From the NCBI GenBank assembly GCA_027924585.1, contig BSBM01000372.1, forward strand, positions 37,336,501-37,400,500: a stretch of 64,000 nucleotides of DNA. The letters are read 5' to 3'. The position numbers were made by a program, and so were the translations under genes. The stretch is from Larix kaempferi (taxonomy: Eukaryota; Streptophyta; Pinopsida; Pinales; Pinaceae). The notes below the pieces were generated by a model. That model did no database searches, was not told the origin of the DNA, and saw only the letters and a program-made list of their open reading frames with translations. Shown here piece after piece: positions 46,106-58,838 of the stretch (positions are counted from its first letter, which is position 1; every line of letters starts with the position of its first letter).

Positions 46106-47734
46106 TGTCAAGTCCCCTCCCATCAAACGGATACAGGGAGAGAACATGGGACTAAAACTTGGCATCTAGCCCCATATCCATTAAGTAAAACTCATTGATA
46201 ATAAGTAAACATATACATATGCATAATGTAGAAACACAACGAAATTAAAATCATGTTTAATATCTAACATACACTCAACTTTTTTTTCATGGCAGTCATT
46301 AAATAAATACATTGCAGAATTTAACACAAGAGAGTACTTATCTTAAAACAAAGTAGTCCGGAGCAACCAGCTATGCAACTGCAATGTTCCACCCAACCAT
46401 AGGCTAGTTGTGCTCATCAATCTCTCAACACAATTGCCACCCCCGAGCTGGGAATGATTTCTCCAAGGAAAAAGGGAGCAGCAAGCTCACACATAACCAG
46501 GGATACACCAAAATTAGCCAAGCCAATCTACAGTTGGGTTTATCAGGCTACTAAGGCAATGGAAAGGAATAATTGCTAAGCTAGTGAGCTCAACCATAGA
46601 GCTATGGATACCTCTACAAGATCTATCCAGCTTGGTTCCCCACAATGCCTACACACCTGACTCAAGGAATTATTCCCTTCACTATGAAACAGTCCCTCGG
46701 GCCATACCTTCCAATTCAGTATTGTTCAAGGTGTGCATAGAAGAGTAGCCAACCCCTTTGATCTTCTTGAGAGGTTACCTTCCTCACTAGGTTTATCAAG
46801 CCAATTCTGGTCCACTTCCACTCCAAATTTCTTGCTCACGGGTTCAAACCAAAACAAAGATGAACAAAACAACAAAATTACAAGTGTTGGGCATGAAGAA
46901 AACGTTTTTACAGTAGAATGCCCAAAGTGGGGTTTCTACCAATTTTAGAAAAACGTGGGTAGCCAAAAACGAAGAGTTAAATGAGGAAACAACCCTGGGG
47001 AGCCAAATCCATTTTCAGAAAAAACTCCATGGACATTCTGGGGCAAAAATGACCTCCATAACAGCCCCAAATCATGGTCCTCCTCTCCCATCCACTGTGT
47101 AACACATAAACGAGCTCCCAGCCATTGAAAAATGGAGGAAAAAGATAGAAAATGTGAGGGAGAAAGCCCTAGCTAGTTCAAACTGCGTGAGAGGGAAAAT
47201 GCCATGGGCAAGAATGGATTTGGGCACCATTTCGTGGGTGTTTTCTTGCCCAAGAAGACAAAATACGATTTCCTAGTTTGGTGGCTTGCCCATGCATGAA
47301 ATTGGCTGCCATACCTCTTCATTCCCAAGGCATTAACTACCTCAACCAACTCTTGGAAGAATTAAATGATTGGGTGCATAAGTCAAAATGGGTAGTTGGT
47401 GGTTTATGGGTTTTCTCATGAAATTTGGCTTAACACTATTGGCTCAAGGGTTTGAATAATTTACCTCCCTATTCCTTGTGAAATCATGCCCCCATCTCTT
47501 TGTTGCATTGCATAGCTAGTTGTGGGTATTTCATTAAAATTCGTATTTACATGATGTCTTAATTTACAGTGTGCATGTCCAGCACAAGAACCATAGGCAT
47601 CTATTTTTAATTGCTGATACATACAAATCTAATCGATAGCGGGGCCTTGGCCTTGAGCGCCTCACCATGATTAAATAACGATATTTACATCATTTACAAT
47701 TTTAATGCAATAGTGTCAAAATCGATATATTACA
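46106..47734 (-). mobile_element. Element E: 5' LTR
   Basis: It is 1,629 bp; on the minus strand it starts TGTAATATATCG and ends CTTGACA. It is flanked by the GACAC duplication at 47735-47739 and matched by the split 3' LTR at 23756-24950 plus 32556-32997. It has more differences from its partner than the LTRs of F have from each other, consistent with E being older than F. Confidence 0.95.
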
Positions 47735-49602
47735 GACACCAGGTTTCATTGGTATGTCTTTGGGAAAGGTCTTCGTGATGTTACCTAAATTCCCCTCATA
47801 TAACACATTGCGAGTTAGGATGGGAGATTGAGGATCCAAGATAATATTAGATGAAACAATGGATTTGATATTAGTCTCTACCGTTTGGATATTGGGGAGG
47901 AAAGACGACCTATGATGGTGATCTTCCCATGGAGGTTCATCGATGCTCATTATTTCCATAATAGACTCATCTGAAGGAAAAGTATGTAGGAGGTAATTAG
48001 AAAAGATGAATCTATCTAAGATGGCGGAGGATCGGGGTTTGATGCCACAGGATGGTGGTCATCAAAGCTGGTATAGTCTGAAGCAAACTGAATTGCATGA
48101 TATGTTGCCTCATTTAAGTTAAAAGGCATGTTGTCGCCAATGGTTTCATAATCATATGGAATCGGTACTACCCAAGAGTCATGGGATTGTTGCATGCTAG
48201 AAGACATCATATTAATGGTGGAAACTGGGGGTGGAAGCTCCGGAGAGTATCCAATGATGGAAGAGTCTTTCAAGAGTCCAACACCAATGTATTCATAATG
48301 ATGTTGGAATTGCGTCAGTAATGGAACATTATTAGTGTTGTTGGAGTGGATATATGGTCTATAGAAATCAAGTTGGTCGATGGTGACGATCGTTCCTTGA
48401 TGAGGAAACTTCAACAAGCGAAAGACCGAAGAAGCTACTGCAGTCATGGCGTAAAACCAATTTCGACCAAGTAGGATATTGAAATCCAACGGAGCATCAA
48501 CTATTTCCACATGGATGGAGACAGTTTTTCCCCTTAGCTCTACAACTATTGATGGCATGAGTCCGTACGGTTTAAAACCATGTCCGTTGAAGGCCTTTAA
48601 AGTGGTGGGAGACTACATTACTTCAGGAGAGCCAATATCCTTCCAATAGGACAGAGACATAATGGAAGTGGAGGAACCTTTGTCCAAAACGGTGCGATGG
48701 ATGTTTTTCCCACAGATCTTAGTATGGATTTGGAAATCCAATTGGTGGGAAAGCCTCAGTTTGAAATATTCCAAATTAAACATGATGGTGTTGGAAGTCT
48801 CAAGGTCCACGGCTCCAAGTGCTGACAACAAGGTTCTACGCTGACTAGGACAATGCTGTAGAACTTCGAGAGTTGACATGGCGCAAGGTGATTGAGCTAT
48901 GTATTCAACAATATTGTAACTTTGAGCAGCTCGCGCACTCGAATTGAATGTCACCTTTCGAATGGTGGCCTTTGGTAAGCGCGACACAATGTCATAAATA
49001 AGCCTTTCAATGTGAAGAGAGATGGAAGGTGGAGGGGTGGCGGAAGAATCATCGATAAGAGTTTTATCCTTAGAAATTATGTTTTGGTTCGAATTTGGAA
49101 CATAGTCATAAGTCTTTGACCCGGTGGAAAGATTAACAGTCTCATTACACATGAGGACTTGCGTAGAGGAGGATGTCTCGACTTGATTGGAAGTGTTCGT
49201 GTTTCTCCCTTGCGGGGGAGTGTGAGTGTCCATTTGCTGCTGTTGAGGTGGGAAAGGGTTAGTTAACACTGCCATAAAATAACCTTTCACAAATTTATTG
49301 ACTTCCTTCTAGTAAGGACATTGTTTTGTATAATGGTCTTTCTAACAAATCAGGCAAGGAAACTTAGCTTTCCTCATAGGTTTATTATCAGCGTCGGTTT
49401 CTTGAGGTTTTGGATTTTCCTACTGATTATAATATTTCTTGGATTTCCCTATATTCTTCTTCTTCTTTCCTCTAGATTGTTGTGACGAGGATTGAATGAC
49501 GTTCACTTCGGGGGTCTGAGTAGGATAAGTATTGTTTTTAGTGTTGGAAGTAGCCTGATTTTGGGGTGGAGTTGAGGTAGACTGACTCTGTTGTCCACTC
49601 AT
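47735..49602 (-). pseudogene. Element A: short gag-like N-terminus, zinc knuckle and protease
   Basis: On the minus strand a basic N-terminus (MSGQQSQSTSTPPQNQ, then KKKKNIGKSKKYY) is followed by a zinc knuckle with a stop inside it (CLIC, stop, KDHYTKQC; near 49345). Next is MSTLEVLQHCPSQRRTLLSA and the protease motif TVLDKGSSTSIMS (48661-48700), with DFNILLGRNWFYAM as its second block. Then come linkers and PWEDHHHRSSFLPN and GNITKTFPKDIPMKPGV, where element E cuts in. The frame resumes at 23750 on the other side. No capsid-like gag domain is seen. Stops occur at about 49317, 48613, 48016 and 47960. Confidence 0.85.
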
Positions 49603-51550
49603 TTTCGATGTAGGCTAGGCCTATCGATAAAAATATATGTTAGTATTTACGATATTGAATTGTCAACCGGGGCTTGTAATCTTTGAGGTGCCAACACTGT
49701 ATGTTCAAGATTGAAGTCATACCTAGTCTAATCTAATGCCTACAAACGTGTAAATGACAAGAATAATTTTTCATCTCAGGATGAAGCCTGACAAAAATAA
49801 ATTTAATCTTTCATTGGTGATCTACAAGTAAAGAAATTAAAGTGTAAAAATTCAAAGTGCAAAGATAAAAATGAGCCAAGGAAAGTAAATAAAACCAAGG
49901 CATGAATAAACTAGATAATCTAAAACTCTGTTGGAAAACAAAACATCATTATCAGTCATCAAAAGACTATATGCATATGCAACTTCACATGTTTCCTAAA
50001 CCTAGAAACTATACTATTGAACATAGTTAAACTCTATGCCTTGATAACCTTTCTAAGAATCAATCCTAGCAAACTTAAGACAACCAAATGATAAAGATTT
50101 ACAAAAGAAAATATTTCCAAGCAAAACCAATCTTAACTGAGGCAGCTTAATTAAACTAATTTGAAAACCAACTCAATCTTAATTCATACCCAAGGAAGTG
50201 CTAAACTAAGTAATTCCAAATAGTGCAAAAGTAAGTACATAAAATCACAACTTACTGCAAAAGGCTTTTAGAAATCTTGAATGAAAATTGAGTCAGATTT
50301 AGGGAAAATCTAATAAGCAAAATGCAGATTTAAAATACCAACACAATTAACTTAAAGAACTTCAAGACCTGCTTCTAAATATGAAAATTACACTACTGAC
50401 AAAATCAAAATTCGCATTCTATTGATTTTTCCAAGAATCAATTCCAACTGACTTAAAACAAGAGATTAACTAAAATTTGCAAAATCATTCTTTATATTGA
50501 ATTGACTATTAATCTATTGAGGAATGAAATTAGCGAATTCACACTATAATTCATGAAGGAAATTGACTCTAAGGAACCTATAGGTAAACTAATGAATCTA
50601 TTCTATGAAATTCATAAAAGAGGAATTGACAGATCAGTAAATAAACATTTAAGGAGTACTTTAATCAAAACCAATGGAAGAAGGAGTGAAGTTTAATCGT
50701 TGCCGAGCCAAACCTTATGAGATGAACACTTTACATAAAACAAATCGACTCAAATAGCAAACGACCTACTATCAAACTCAACATTAACGATATCTTATGA
50801 ACAATGTATCTAACTGAGCGAGAGACAGAGTATCATTGCTTCTGTTAACTCAAATCACATATATGGAAATGGAGATTTATACAAGTCCTTATCTATGGCG
50901 CATCTATGTTCAAACTACAAATACATAAACATAATCCACAAAGGAAATCGTTCACACTGGATGTCGAATTCATAAAAAAAATATGCAAACTAATACACAG
51001 AGTATATACTTGTATAAAATCGACAAACAAAATCAAAGGCAAAAACAAATATACGATCCAGCAAGCGGGCCCTCCCGTGGATTCACATACAACATCTATA
51101 TACACAATCTTACTCCCAGGAATATGATCTTCATTAAGTAGAAATCAAAATACAAATGAGTTCAGTATGCTATGTTGTGATGTCTCTGCCTCTCCATCGA
51201 TTACCAGTCATTGCATTTATGTAATGTTTACAAAGACAAGGGAGAGACATCAGATCCATGGATTCAACCTCCAAGTCATTAAATAAAAATAGAAATCAGT
51301 TTATATAACAGTCAATATTTGAGGAGTCACTACAACAAGTAGTTTATTTTATCTTGTCCTCATGACATTCTGTTATGAGGATAAGCTACTAAGGAATAAC
51401 CAAATGCATGATTTTTGGATCTCATGCCACATTGACTGTCATGTTGGAAAACTGACCATAACAAAATTTATGGAAAATTTAGTCTGAGAGAACCACGGTT
51501 TTCTCCCAAACCGTTTAGTATTTTGCAAATCTGCCTCATGGAGACCTAAT
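49603..51550 (-). other. Probable leader of element A, nothing recognised
   Basis: AT-rich sequence upstream of the gag-pro of A. I looked for a primer-binding site and for a copy of the candidate LTR at 16131-17136 and found neither, so the 5' end of A may be truncated or too diverged. Confidence 0.4.
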
Positions 51551-51735
51551 TGGGGGCATTATGCACAAAACCCATGTGCCATAATTTTGAAATTTAATTC
51601 CATTTGTCCATAAATCAAGCCCAAAATTGATTTCCTGTTAAAGTGACATAAATATTGAGATCTTTGCTTGGGATTCTTGGAGACAAATAAATGACCTGGG
51701 TAAGTTGTAATGAACACCACACCATCTAGGATCGC

Positions 51736-52575
51736 TAAGGAACAAGACCCCTGTGACATATTTGGCAAGGGAGGCCCACACATATGCTAATCATCGATTC
51801 CCATAAATATAATACACACTCATCACAAGTGTAACATATTGAGCCATAGTTGGTATTTATCTCTGGAGTAGTGTCCCTTCTCATCACAGGTGTAACATCT
51901 AACATTGGATAGATCTCTTCTGGATCTTCTATAATTCTCCCTCTGATTTTGATGGTGGTGCTTCTCCCTCTTATTGTTATGGTCCTGCTCCCTCTTGTTA
52001 TGATTTCTTCTGGTGTGTGTTGTGAGAGCTTGATCATCATTTGCTCCCATCTTCTATTCTCGTGCCACAAGTCAAGCTTCTTCTTGTGAACATTATTCCT
52101 ATAATCTACTGAATGTGATCAACTTCTTTCTAGCACATATCCCTTGAATGAATGAGTCCCATGATCTTGGGAGACCATTCAAGGTGGCCATCACGATCTC
52201 TCCGTCTTCTACCTTTTCTCCAACTGCTTCAAGTTTCTCCTTGATTTGTGAGACCCTTGTGAAATAGGACTACATGGTCTCTGCATTTTGAATATTCACA
52301 TTCTTAAGCTGGTTCCTCAAGGTCATCTTATGATTGATGTTCTTCCCTTCAAATAGCTTTGTTAAAGCATCAAACATCTCCTTAGGTGTATGTTACAATG
52401 TAATTTTCCACCTTGTGAGCATCGGCACTCTTTGGCATGTAGGATCCATTTTACTGACTCAGATCCACTTTATATCCTTCAGACACATTATTTCCCTATT
52501 TTTTCCCTTGTACGCTAGCTGTATCACTGCAGTGGGCATACCCTCAAGTTGCATCACTATAGCCCGCAAGTATCA
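51736..52575 (-). pseudogene. Copia gag remnant (UBN2 type)
   Basis: Minus-strand frames read KEMFDALTKLFEGKNINHKM, YFTRVSQIKEKLEAVGEKVE and NGLPRSWDSFIQGICARKK, the hallmark sequence of copia gag. A basic tail and the zinc knuckle CYTCDEKGHYSRD follow (last cysteine lost). Several stops are present. The N-terminal part is cut at 52575 by the insertion of element C. Confidence 0.82.
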
Positions 52576-53317
52576 TGTAAAATGGTAAAAATCACTAGTT
52601 AATTACTTTTTACTCCCCAAAAGCGGTCATAGCGTGACCTTTGGCCCTCCATTTGCCCCGAAACGCCTCGATGGGTCCTTTCACTTACCTTTGGGAGGAC
52701 TATATATTGAGCACATATGGCATATGAACGGGAGGAGAAAGGAGAGCAAGAGAACTCTAGTGGATTTTTTCCCTATCTTGAGTCTACATTCATTGATCCT
52801 TGTAGTTGTGAACCCTTTATGTTCACCTTCCAAACTCTTATCATAGTTTGAGTTTGCCATTCCATGGAGGATTGAAGTGGTGGAGGCACAAGTGGAGATA
52901 CCCAGATCTTAGTTCAGATTGGTTGCCGACAAGAGGTCGTATCACATTGTACTTCTTGTTATTTATTAATAGAAATACTCATATTCTCGTCTATTAATGT
53001 TGTGAATGTTGTTTATATTACATTGGGTTGCATTTACTTATAATATCATGGACCATTGCTATTGATGATGTTAATGTCGTTTATATATCATATGCGCTTG
53101 TTTTATATTGGCTGTTAAGACTAATTTTCAGGTTCAAGTGCACGGATCGAAAGCTCCTACGGGGATCTACATCAAACGTTTGGATCAAGGTTGGTTATAT
53201 TCTTCATTATCTTAGCATTGTCATTTATATAACATAGCACTGAGAATTGAGTTAATTTTTGGTAGTCAGCTGTCTGTTGTGGTCCACCCCAAGCCATGGG
53301 AAGTTTTCTCCGTAACA
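52576..53317 (+). mobile_element. Element C: 5' LTR
   Basis: It starts TGTAAAATGG within the copia gag remnant and ends CCGTAACA four bases before a primer-binding site. A TATA-like tatatatt lies at 52701. The candidate target-site sequence is TATCA (52571-52575); the partner would be beyond the window. Length is about 742 bp. The left edge is chosen as the first TG after the interrupted gag. Confidence 0.65.
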
Positions 53318-53321
53318 AAAA

Positions 53322-53339
53322 TGGCGACTCCACTGGGGA
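53322..53339 (+). other. Primer-binding site of element C
   Basis: TGGCGACTCCACTGGGGA; the first ten bases are shared with element B. It marks the start of the internal region. Confidence 0.85.
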
Positions 53340-53424
53340 GAACATCCATTTTTGGGGATTTTTAGGCATTAGTCCTTATTTAGAGTTGTTGTGTGTCGAG
53401 TCTCTGTGTCATTCATTGGTCGTT

Positions 53425-53885
53425 AGGATACTCTATAGAAAACATTTTTTTTTCTTTTCTGAGCCATTGGACTCTTTTTCTGCTCATTTGCTTTTCCCTA
53501 TACGTAGGTGAGCCTAGTTCTGCCCGCATCTACCCGCCTCTATCTGTACTACAGCCCACGGGTACCCGCAGGTATTCCTTCGACAATAGCGTACAACTCC
53601 GGGGGTGATTTGTTTATGGCCTTTGGTTGTTGCTAGGTTGATTCTAAGTGTTCCTGAGGATACTCTATAGAAAACATATTTTTTTTTTTTTGAGCCATTG
53701 GACTCTTTTTCTGCTCATTTGCTTTTCCCTATACGTAGGTGAGCCTAGTTCTGCCCGCATCTATCTGTACTACAGCCCACGGGTACCCGCAGGTATTCCT
53801 TCGACAATAGCGTACAACTCCGGGGGTGACTTGTTTATGGCCTTTGGTTGTTGCTAGGTTGATTCTAAGTGTTCCTGAGTCTTCT
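53425..53885 (+). repeat. 232-bp tandem duplication in the leader of element C
   Basis: The unit begins aggatactctatagaaaaca at 53425 and again at 53657 and runs to cctgag. The second unit lacks about 10 bases of the first (cccgcctcta region) and has a different T-run. Both carry cctatacgtaggtgagcc and gcccacgggtacccgcagg, so any signal in the leader is present twice. Confidence 0.93.
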
Positions 53886-55400
53886 TTGGCCTTGTTCCTG
53901 ACTGTTCCAAGCTTTGTTTGTGACCAAAACTCCTCTTTTCTCTTGGTTTGATCCTCATTGGTTTTTACCCATTTTTAATTTTTAAGCTCATTCCATCGGC
54001 CGAGTCATACTGTTTAGGATCTGCTAGGTTGTCTGAGTGATCTCCTGTGCATTTCTGTAACTGAATAGTGGGATTTTGCTTGCATTTTTCATTTCATTAT
54101 ATTGAAAAATACAAAAATATTTTTGCATTTTCCTTTTTGCTTATAAGTGAAAATACAAAAAAAAAATTACTTTTATGTACTGCATTTTGCATTGAGTGCT
54201 TGTTGTTTTCATTTAGGTTCTGCTTGTGCATTGAAAAATATAAAAAGTTGCATTTTTATTTCGAAACCGTTGGATTGATTTTCATTCTAGTGGCATTGTT
54301 TTATTGGATAGATGAGTCTAGAGTTTGACGATTTTGCATACTATTGAGTGATATACATCACTAGTTTCACGACCAGATCCTTTGAGTAACCACAACCATT
54401 AAAATTAACGCTTAATCTAAAATTGATTAGAACGATTTTATTTATAGGGTACACCAACTAGCATAGGTTTAGAGTCTTGGAATAGATCATTGTGAGTAAA
54501 CAATCCAAGACTACTAGACGAAACATTATGTGTCTGACCAGGGAGTGGTGAAATCCATGGTATACATCGGTGTTCTCAGGAATCTCTACTCAGACCAGAG
54601 TTAAGCACGAGGTCACGGGAGGTTGGTTGCGGAGATAGCCCTCCAATACCGGCTGAACATGGGAGATATTTCCAAGATTTGTTCATATCTGGGGGTATCG
54701 GAGGTTCGTCCTCTTGTGCTTCGGCCTTATCTACTTTTCCCATACGACGAATCCCACCTTCGACTGTCCCCCTGAGCATTGGTTATACTACGGTGACCAT
54801 AGTTTCCTTACCTAGGTATTGCACAAGGTGCTTGCAGTGGTTATACTGTTCGTATCCCGAGTCAGATAGGGGTTGGACAACACAGTTGGCATTGTATAGG
54901 GACTTCACCCTGTGCACGCAGTGAAGCTTGGGAACCTCTATAACTGATTCTATTACCTAGGGCTACAGTTTTGGAGTCTCAACCCTCTCCTAGGCGAGAC
55001 ATATCGACTCTAGTGTCGGGAGCTCATTTAACCACTCTGTTTGTCTGCTCTTGGTTGTAGTTTCTCTAGGTGTGTGCTCTTGATTTACTGTTTTTGATCA
55101 AGTTTGGCCACTAGGGGACGCTTTGATTTTATAGTCTCTCCAGAGATATCGTGGCGCGGAGTCCTACTCTCCACCGATCTCGTCGGTTGGATGGTTTACA
55201 GCCTACCGAGCTTTAACGTCGTGTTGCTCGAAGACGCCGGTGGGCTCCCTCCGAGTCTTCAGATTCTTACGAAACATATGTCCTAGACGTCATGACTGCA
55301 CACTCTGACACGGGAGAAATCCCTACGACTCCATTGGGTAGATTTAAGCACACTTCAGACATCCCTACTCCTCTAGAGGCGGAAATGCTGGTGATGACCG
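53886..55400 (+). mobile_element. Element C: rest of the long leader
   Basis: No capsid-like gag domain is found in any frame. Around 54068-54260 short gaaaaataca and gcattttgc words recur. The first protein-like sequence appears near 55395. Confidence 0.55.
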
Positions 55401-56813
55401 TAAACCTAGGCGTAAGGTGAAATTTCCTTGTAGGCTTTGTGGGGAAGATCATCTTACTCACTTGTGTCCTCGAATCGAAGAAGCATCGAAGCATTTGGCA
55501 CATAGCGCAGCTATATTGAAGGATCCCTTCCTCATCATCATCAAAACATGGCTTCGCATGCTCCCACCACTGGTAATGGACCTAATGAGACTCCAACATC
55601 TTCTTCCAATACTAGTGGTTATGGATGCGTGAATATGGTCCAATTGGAGGTTAGTGTTGCCACTCGTCAATGCGATTATGGTGCACCACAACCTAATATG
55701 GGGAATGAGCCTCCCCCTCCTGCTGATAATTCCTTGCATATCAAGAAGCCCTCTATTATGCCGCGGATACCGAAAGGTGTTCTTAAGCGCTCTACGCATA
55801 ATCCCAATGCCCGAGCTACCCATAACTACTCCATTGTAGAAGATTTGGGCCAAACTCCATGTGCCATGTCTGCTCTTGAAGTTTTATAGGCGTGTCCTTC
55901 TCAAAGGCATGCCCTTTTAAGTGCATTAGGATTTCAGGATGGGGGGAGTCCGAACATTATCAAGTTCGACACTATTGACATTCAACCTGGCTTACCTTAC
56001 CACGTGTCTTTTCAAATCCATGTGGAGTGCCTTCAGAATTTTGTCAAAAGAACGGTGGTTGACGAAGGTGCTTCTGCGTTAGTGATGTCTTTAGCTTGTT
56101 GGAAATCTATTGGCTCTCCTCCTCTACTCACGTCTAGGACCATGCTCACTGGATTTGATGGTAGGTCATTTAAGCCGCATGGGATAATCCCTTCTCTTGT
56201 TGTCCGCTTAGGAGGAAAACCTGTGCCTATTGAAGTTGAAGTGGTTGATGTGCCCATCGACTACAACCTTTTACTGGATCGGAATTGGATGTGCGTTATG
56301 AAAGCTGCCGCGTCTATTGTATTCAGAATTATCTGCTTTCCCCTCGAAGGCAGGATTGTGACAATCGATCAGCTGGATTTCGTTAATCCTTCTCCCACAA
56401 CATCCATGGGATCAGTAGTCCCACAGGTTACAGATTCTCAGCCGACAACTGGGAACATGGGTGTTGGTATGTACCCTTCCTTGATGGGATCTTATGATTT
56501 CCCTATACCCATGAATTTTATTGGAACCATAATGTACCGTTCTAGACTTCGTATTTTGATGATCCATGGACTTTATCATCCACGAGTTCTACGTCTGGAG
56601 ACATTGCGCACGTCGGGATGTCTATGCCACTGTCTGCTGTTGAGCTTGCTTATCAAGATATTCAACAAGCCACCGCAAAGCTGGATCCCCCCTCTTCTCG
56701 GACAGATGAGGAGATCCCGTTACGTTGGCAGTTTGGGAAATCGACTCATCTTGTTCGAAAGAGTTGCCTTGATGGTACTTTACCCTCGGATGAAGCTATT
56801 ATCGAGGCCATGT
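55401..56813 (+). pseudogene. Element C: zinc knuckle and protease
   Basis: Frames give KVKFPCRLCGEDHLTHLCP (knuckle of CX2CX3HX4C form), then a frameshift, MSALEVL followed by a TAG, CPSQRHALLSALG and the protease with VVDEGASALVMSLACWKSIG (56058 on). IDYNLLLDRNWMCVMKAAAS follows as the second conserved block. The catalytic aspartate is present with Glu in the place of Ser/Thr. Another frameshift lies near 56560. The frame reaches IIEAM at 56813, where the solo LTR is inserted, and continues exactly in frame at 58839. Confidence 0.85.
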
Positions 56814-58837
56814 TGTAATGTCCCTTGTTAGTAATTTTATCAAAATGGCAATTTTCCACTTTTTTCCTTGGTTCGACCTTGGACTAGTTTCAATCTCTAG
56901 GTCCCAAATTTGCCCCAAATGATCCCAAATCTTCTGAGAAGGTATATGAATGATATTAGAACATAAATATGTGTTTCAGGGATGCCTTTGTACCTTTAAA
57001 ACACTTTTGCAAATACTCTTTCAATTCTGGTCAATGTAGGTAACTTTACTAGTGATTTCCCTTTGACTAGTATTGGTCTCTAGGTCTCAAATTGACTCCA
57101 AATGCCTTCAAATCTTCAAGGAAGGTTTATTAATGATATTAGTAATTGAATATGATGTTCAGGGATAATATATGGCCACCAAAAGACCTCTGCAAACTCT
57201 CTTAAGATTCTGGACCAAGTATGCAATTTTACTAGTAATTTGGGGTTCAAATCCCCCTGAGGTAAGTACTGAAAATGGCTTCCCAAATGCCTCCAAACCC
57301 ACTCAAATTTATGAACAGAAGTATGTAATGTGTTAAGTATGTTATTAAGGTCTCATATGCACCATTAATGGTTTATTACAACTGTTCTCACCCTCTCCCA
57401 TTCAACTGCAAAAATCCCCAATTCGACCCTTGGGGAAATGGCACTATTTCACCTCCCAATACAACTAAACTGAGTAAAAATGCTTCAAATGCTCAAGTAC
57501 AGTACATGAAACTTGTAGAAGACATCCATGGCAGTATATTCATCACAAATATATCAGAGAATCATCCATTCATTCGAAATCATCATCAATACATTGGTTC
57601 ACAACAAGGTAGTGGGGAAATGGCATTGTTCTTCCATTAAAAATGAGATTTATACATTTCTACTTGGAATTTCGACCTGAAACTTTCTGGATATGAAGAA
57701 CAGAGTATTTACTTCATATTACAAAAGAAATGGGGCATTAGAAGCTCCCCCAAAGAGTACAATAGCTCACCAAAAACACCCTCCCTCAAGGATCAAGAAT
57801 ATGCCATCAAAACTGGAAATGGTTGAAGGAGCGAGCTGCAATAGAAGAAACCATGAGCTTCCCTGTAGCTTACACCTGCAAATAAAGACTCCATTAAAGC
57901 TCCAAATGAAAGGTCTGAATGGCCTTTCCAATTGCCAACTTGGATGGGAATCTTTCACCCTCGAAATTGGCTAAGGCAAGAAACTAGTCATCCACTAGCT
58001 CTCCCTCTTCACAAATGCAATTGCAAATTCTACAAATGATCAAAAGCTATTCTCATACTTCATTTCTACATTTTATAACCAACATTATCCTTCTAAGGGT
58101 CGAAATCCTCTCAATAGATTCAATAGATTTCCATTTAGGAAATATTCCACATTTGCCACTTGTCTCCTAGTTCCAACCTTCCATCTTCTCCCAAATTCGA
58201 TTTTGGGTCTCTTTGGCTTCTCCAACTCCCAAATTCGACTTCCTTGAGCCTATTTTTGGGGCTGACATGTCATAGTGGTCAGATGTCAGAGGTCAGGTCT
58301 GCAATTTGTCATAGTTGTCATAGCATCTTCATCATTGTTGTCATAGAGCTAGGGAATCTAGCCCAAGTGTCTCACTAGCTCCAAATTGCCTCTTCCTCTT
58401 CCATGGGAGTTACTCTTCCTCTATATTTCGACCTTGGATGAGTCATGCAATGAATAATACCTTTTCGACTCCCCCAAGTATGTTACCATTCACCTTGAAT
58501 TCGAATTGGTGAGAGAATGATGCCAAATGTAGTGGGAAAATCTAGCCATATGTGGGTCCCACTTCCTCCATGTGTCTTCATCATGAAATGCCACTTTGAT
58601 TTTCACTTGTATATATTTATTTAGATCCTTTATTAAATATTTATTCCATTCTAATGTTCAAACATCATTTATTATCCCCATTATTCCAAATCCCAAAGCT
58701 TCCACCCCAAACCTAGGAAACTAGTAATTTTCCTCCTTGGCAATTATTTGACCTTTAGCATCAATTTGACAAACTCTAATGAATACGTCTAATGTGATTA
58801 GGCCATTGTGACCCAATGCCAAATTTGGGACATGACA
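56814..58837. mobile_element. Solo LTR, 2,024 bp, inserted in element C
   Basis: It begins TGTAATGTCCC and ends GGGACATGACA, near-perfect inverted ends typical of a Ty3-type LTR. It is flanked by identical CATGT duplications (56809-56813 and 58838-58842). It has no primer-binding site, no polypurine tract and no coding region, so it is the product of LTR-LTR recombination. Excision in silico rejoins the element C frame. Its own orientation is not determined. Confidence 0.88.
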
Positions 58838-58838
58838 C

